Source: Hyphomicrobiales bacterium (lineage in GTDB: Bacteria; Pseudomonadota; Alphaproteobacteria; Rhizobiales; OSC116). From it: 64,000 bases of DNA. The notes beneath the pieces were generated by a model. That model was given only the letters and a program-made list of their open reading frames with translations. It had not been told where the DNA came from and searched no databases. The translations under genes were made by a program, and so were the position numbers. Within the stretch, counting starts at the first letter, position 1, and the number at the start of each line of letters is the position of its first letter. Location: NCBI GenBank assembly GCA_002401855.1, contig NVUH01000014.1:1-64000 (forward strand), given 5' to 3'. Shown here piece after piece: positions 61,082 through 64,000 of this stretch.

Positions 61082-61615
61082 TTACACCACCTCGACTTTT
61101 AAATTTTGAATATAACGGGTGGCATTTTGCATATAATGTTCGGCGCTTTTATACAGGCCCTTAACTTCATCATCACTTAAATCACGCCTCACCTTACCTG
61201 GCATACCAATAACCAACGAACGAGCAGGAATGATTTTACCTTCGGACACCAGAGCACCTGCTCCAACCAAACATTCTTCTCCTATCACAGCGCCGTTAAG
61301 CACCGTTGCGCCCATACCAACCAAACTATGATCTTCAATTGTACAACCGTGGATGATGGCTTTATGGCCGATAGTGCAACCTTGTCCAATCGTGGCTGGA
61401 AAACCATAATCAGCATGCATAATGCTGCCATCTTGCACATTGCTATTGTCTTTTATGCAAAGCAACTCGGTATCACCGCGTAAGACACAGCCAAACCAAA
61501 TACCAACATTGCGGCCAATAGATATATTACCGATCACATCAGCACTATCAGCAATAAAACAGCTGTCTCTATCGGTAAAATTAGCCGACTTATTATCTAG
61601 CTTATAAATGGTCAT
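61082..61615 (-). CDS. gamma-carbonic-anhydrase family protein
   Basis: A 177-residue left-handed beta-helix protein with hexapeptide repeats (VIGNISIGRNVGIWFGC, TIGQGCTIGHKAIIHGC). Likely zinc ligands are the histidines in SIMHADYG, TIGHKAIIHG. These YrdA/PaaY-type proteins include real carbonic anhydrases and relatives with unknown substrates. It is upstream of recJ. Confidence 0.85.
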   Translation of the reverse strand: MTIYKLDNKSANFTDRDSCFIADSADVIGNISIGRNVGIWFGCVLRGDTELLCIKDNSNVQDGSIMHADYGFPATIGQGCTIGHKAIIHGCTIEDHSLVGMGATVLNGAVIGEECLVGAGALVSEGKIIPARSLVIGMPGKVRRDLSDDEVKGLYKSAEHYMQNATRYIQNLKVEVV

Positions 61616-61703
61616 ATCTATCTCACGGTTTAATGATAATGATAGACATTACCCCGAAGACAACAATATGAAAAGCCCCTTAGCGGGTATAAGATGCATA
61701 TAA

Positions 61704-62021
61704 CTAGAGAAAGGTCGTCAAGTAAATGTTAAGTAAAAACATACCAGAGACAAAGCTCCAGAAAATGGAGATAGCTGTGCTAGCTGCCACCCAACCTGCA
61801 TGACGGTTTTCAATTCTAAACGCCCGAAGACTATTACGAACCAGTATAAATGGCCCTGTAAAGATCAGTGCAATGACACTAACCAGCACGATAGGACCAG
61901 ATTCTTTGCTTAAATCGAAACTCATAACTTTATTGGTCAAAAGTTGATAAATACCATTAAGAAAACCTGCACAAACAAAGCCTGTGACAACAATCAATCC
62001 AAATAAACTAAAATTACTCAT
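61704..62021 (-). CDS. small three-helix membrane protein
   Basis: A 105-residue protein with three predicted membrane helices (FGLIVVTGFVCAGFLNGIY, GPIVLVSVIALIFTGPFIL, WVAASTAISIFWSFVSGMFL). It looks like a conserved alphaproteobacterial hypothetical (possibly DUF6949), common near cysE. Function unknown. Confidence 0.7.
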   Translation of the reverse strand: MSNFSLFGLIVVTGFVCAGFLNGIYQLLTNKVMSFDLSKESGPIVLVSVIALIFTGPFILVRNSLRAFRIENRHAGWVAASTAISIFWSFVSGMFLLNIYLTTFL

Positions 62022-62132
62022 AATAAATACTCACCACTCGTTACTGTGGGTAACATAAAGACAGAATAGGGAATTAGCAATTCGTTAACCATAACTACCA
62101 CTAAATATGGTTAATTTTGTTAACAATTAAAC

Positions 62133-62161
62133 AAAAAAAAGCCCCGCCAAAAGGCGAGACT
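62133..62161 (-). terminator. terminator after the DUF3126-like gene
   Basis: Arms AGCCCCGCC and GGCGAGACT pair on the minus strand over nine bases (two G-U) with a four-base loop, followed by eight T. Confidence 0.85.
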
Positions 62162-62187
62162 CAATTTAGATATTTAGTTTTTACCAC

Positions 62188-62397
62188 CTATTGCAAATCA
62201 AAATCCAGAATAGCCATTTGAAAATCATAAGAAATTTCGCCTTCGTCTTCGTCTTTATAAATCAGACCGATATATTCATCTTTCATATAAACTTCAACAC
62301 TATCAGTTTGATTGGGGCGAGGTTTCACCGCAACATTCTGGTTATCAAATAATTTTTGCAGATAATCCTGCAATTTTTTCACGTCTGTAGCATTCAT
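62188..62397 (-). CDS. DUF3126-like protein
   Basis: A 69-residue protein (MNATDVKKLQDYLQKLF ... DEYIGLIYKDEDEGEISYDFQMAILDFDL) with the DUF3126 pattern, restricted to alphaproteobacteria. It lies directly downstream of cysE, its usual neighbour. Function unknown. Confidence 0.8.
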   Translation of the reverse strand: MNATDVKKLQDYLQKLFDNQNVAVKPRPNQTDSVEVYMKDEYIGLIYKDEDEGEISYDFQMAILDFDLQ

Positions 62398-62469
62398 ATT
62401 ATAATCTCTGTTTAGGGTTTGAACCCTATTTAATTCTAAAGCTTTAGAAAAGCAAATTATTTATCGCGA

Positions 62470-63279
62470 TCAATCGACAATGATTTGATCCATTTTAAGC
62501 GCTGGATCGCTGCACCCAGCTTCGCCAATAATTTTGGCTGGCACACCTGCTACAGTTTTATTTGGCGGCACTGCTTTTAGCACCACACTGCCCGCACCGA
62601 CACGCACACAATGACCAATTTCAATATTTCCCAAAATCTTAGCGCCCGCGCCTATCAACACGCCATGTCGAATTTTGGGGTGGCGATCACCTGTCTCTTT
62701 ACCTGTGCCGCCCAACGTAACATTCTGTAATATCGACACTTCGTCATCAATCACCGCGGTTTCGCCAATCACCACACCTGTGGCATGGTCTAAAAATATG
62801 CCCTTCCCCATTTTAACTTTGGGGTGAATGTCGACGCCAAATAAGCGCGAACTACAGCTTTGCAAGAAAAACGCTAAATCTTCGCGCCCAAGATTGAACA
62901 ACCAATTGGCAATCCTATGGGTCGCCAAAGCTTGAAAGCCTTTAAAATATAGCAAAGCTTCAATATACCTAACCGCAGCAGGGTCTCGCTCGTTAAACGC
63001 CACAATGTCAGCTCGCATAGAACAACTAATTTTTGGGTCGCTATTGATGGCATCCTCAAATATCTGCTGAATAATCAATGCACTAACATCAGCACTACCC
63101 AACAATTGCGCCATACGATAAGCAATAGCTGTTTCCAATGTCTCATGAGCTAAAATTGTTTGAAAAACAAACCCAGCCAATGCAGGTTCTTGCTTTAAAA
63201 TAGCCTCGGCTTCATCGCGTATGCGTTGCCAAACAGGGTCTATAGCTATGGGTTTATTCTTATCTCGAAGTTGGGACAT
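62470..63279 (-). CDS. cysE: serine O-acetyltransferase
   Basis: A 269-residue enzyme making O-acetylserine for cysteine synthesis. The N-terminal helical SATase domain (AILKQEPALAGFVFQTILAHETLETAIAYRM, AFNERDPA) is followed by a left-handed beta helix (DIHPKVKMGKGIFLDHATGVVIGETAVI, GDRHPKIRHGVLIGAGAKILGNIEIG). Catalytic His and Asp are in the LDHATGVV and GDRHPKI segments. The C-terminal tail ends in an Asp-Ile-Val-like IIVD end, near the Ile terminus that binds CysK in many species. Confidence 0.94.
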   Translation of the reverse strand: MSQLRDKNKPIAIDPVWQRIRDEAEAILKQEPALAGFVFQTILAHETLETAIAYRMAQLLGSADVSALIIQQIFEDAINSDPKISCSMRADIVAFNERDPAAVRYIEALLYFKGFQALATHRIANWLFNLGREDLAFFLQSCSSRLFGVDIHPKVKMGKGIFLDHATGVVIGETAVIDDEVSILQNVTLGGTGKETGDRHPKIRHGVLIGAGAKILGNIEIGHCVRVGAGSVVLKAVPPNKTVAGVPAKIIGEAGCSDPALKMDQIIVD

Positions 63280-63372
63280 AATCTCGCAATCCTATTTTTA
63301 TTCAATTTAGAAATTGTATGACGTATAATATAGCCAATATCATGACAAATATCTAATCAATAATAATCAAAA

Positions 63373-64000
63373 TTAATTGTTCAGCAGGAATTTCACTGCC
63401 CCCTCTTTAAACACCCGATCGCCCGTGGCACGCATATGGTCACGCCGAGGAATGGGCAAATACGCGCCATTTGGCAGCAAAGCCACCAAATCTTCACCGC
63501 TTCCTGCCACTTCATCCACCGTACCAATCGCCACCAATGTCGGTTGTTTTATTTGTTTCACTTCGGCCAATGTCATGGTGCGTCGCGGTGACATGATGCA
63601 CGCTGCCAACGCATTGCGGTCAGACCCTGTATGATCGGCGAAAATGCGAAAGGTGCGGCCATGCGCATCTTTAACATCAGCCAAGCTATCGGCCAATAAG
63701 CCATCGGCAATTTTTTCAACATCTGGCGTGCCTTCAATAATATGATGCCCCAAACCGCCCAAAATAATATGTTTGACCGCATTTGGATGCGCAATGGCGA
63801 TAAAGGCTGAAATGCGAGCGCCCATTGAATAGCCCAATAAATCAAATTCATCAAAACCCAAATATTGCATAAGATTATAGCCATCTTCTGCCATTCTATC
63901 TAAATTATAATCAACCCGATCATAGAGTTTTTGGCTTTGGCCATGGCCTCGATTGTCCATCATCACCACATAAAAACCAGCATCAACTAGATAAGCTGTC
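63373..64000 (-). CDS. alpha/beta hydrolase (5' end outside the window)
   Basis: At least 208 residues of an alpha/beta-hydrolase-fold enzyme; the frame is open to the window edge (TAYLVDAGFYVVMMDNRGHGQS). The nucleophile is the serine in LLGYSMGAR, the acid probably the aspartate in IGTVDEVAGS, and the histidine is in PRRDHMRAT. Substrate unknown. It ends 93 bases before the cysE start on the same strand. Confidence 0.85.
   Translation of the reverse strand, partial: TAYLVDAGFYVVMMDNRGHGQSQKLYDRVDYNLDRMAEDGYNLMQYLGFDEFDLLGYSMGARISAFIAIAHPNAVKHIILGGLGHHIIEGTPDVEKIADGLLADSLADVKDAHGRTFRIFADHTGSDRNALAACIMSPRRTMTLAEVKQIKQPTLVAIGTVDEVAGSGEDLVALLPNGAYLPIPRRDHMRATGDRVFKEGAVKFLLNN

Overview
The window is a stretch of a low-to-moderate GC alphaproteobacterial chromosome interrupted by one apparently intact tailed-phage prophage of about 39.5 kb. 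The alphaproteobacterial assignment rests on a C4-pathway 5-aminolevulinate synthase, a DUF6898-like small protein upstream of it, a DUF3126-like protein beside cysE, the dgt-argS-SPOR gene order, and a response regulator ending in an FGPxRRR-type tail. The species cannot be named from sequence alone; a marine Hyphomicrobiales-like organism is a guess.

Left chromosomal arm (1-19.6 kb): response regulator; hemA; glpX, hom and an alanine-type aminotransferase in one leftward cluster; a 3-mercaptopyruvate sulfurtransferase; enolase; a 2-hydroxyacid dehydrogenase; a RidA-type protein translationally coupled to a glycerophosphodiester phosphodiesterase; a SPOR-domain membrane protein, argS and dgt (leftward); erpA, a GNAT acetyltransferase, exodeoxyribonuclease III and an unknown gene (rightward); and a secreted Gln/Ala/Tyr-repeat protein. 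About 600 bases without a gene then lead to the phage attachment site.

Prophage (19608-59097): it lies against the 3' end of a tRNA-Glu(TTC) gene and is bounded by a 14-bp exact (19-bp with one mismatch) duplication of the tRNA end. A tyrosine integrase sits at the tRNA side. From right to left the phage carries: integrase; a rightward accessory operon (54.2-57.6 kb) with a Spo11/Topo VI-A-like protein; a type I restriction R-subunit-like nuclease; a CI-like repressor divergent from a Cro-like gene; a leftward early operon (regulators, two OmpR-type winged-helix proteins, DNA methyltransferase, zinc-ribbon proteins, ASCH protein, an O-like replication protein with six iterons inside its gene); then HNH endonuclease, P27-type small terminase, large terminase, HK97-type portal, ClpP-type protease, capsid, connector and tail genes, tape measure, tail tip, fibres, endolysin and an overlapping spanin pair. 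A moron block (unknown gene, KilA-N antirepressor with a structured leader, tiny ORF, membrane protein) interrupts the head-completion genes. Two tail chaperone ORFs are joined by a canonical -1 slippery heptamer.

Right chromosomal arm (59.1-64 kb): tRNA-Glu, recJ, a gamma-carbonic-anhydrase-type protein, a small membrane protein, a DUF3126-like protein, cysE and a truncated alpha/beta hydrolase.

Most notable: the iteron origin in the replication gene, the frameshift signal, a shared CI-type operator (GGTAACTTTA) at the cI-cro region and before the accessory operon, the Spo11-like gene between paralogous partners, and a C4-antisense-like leader before the KilA-N gene. All functional calls are from motif recognition by eye; no database search was run.
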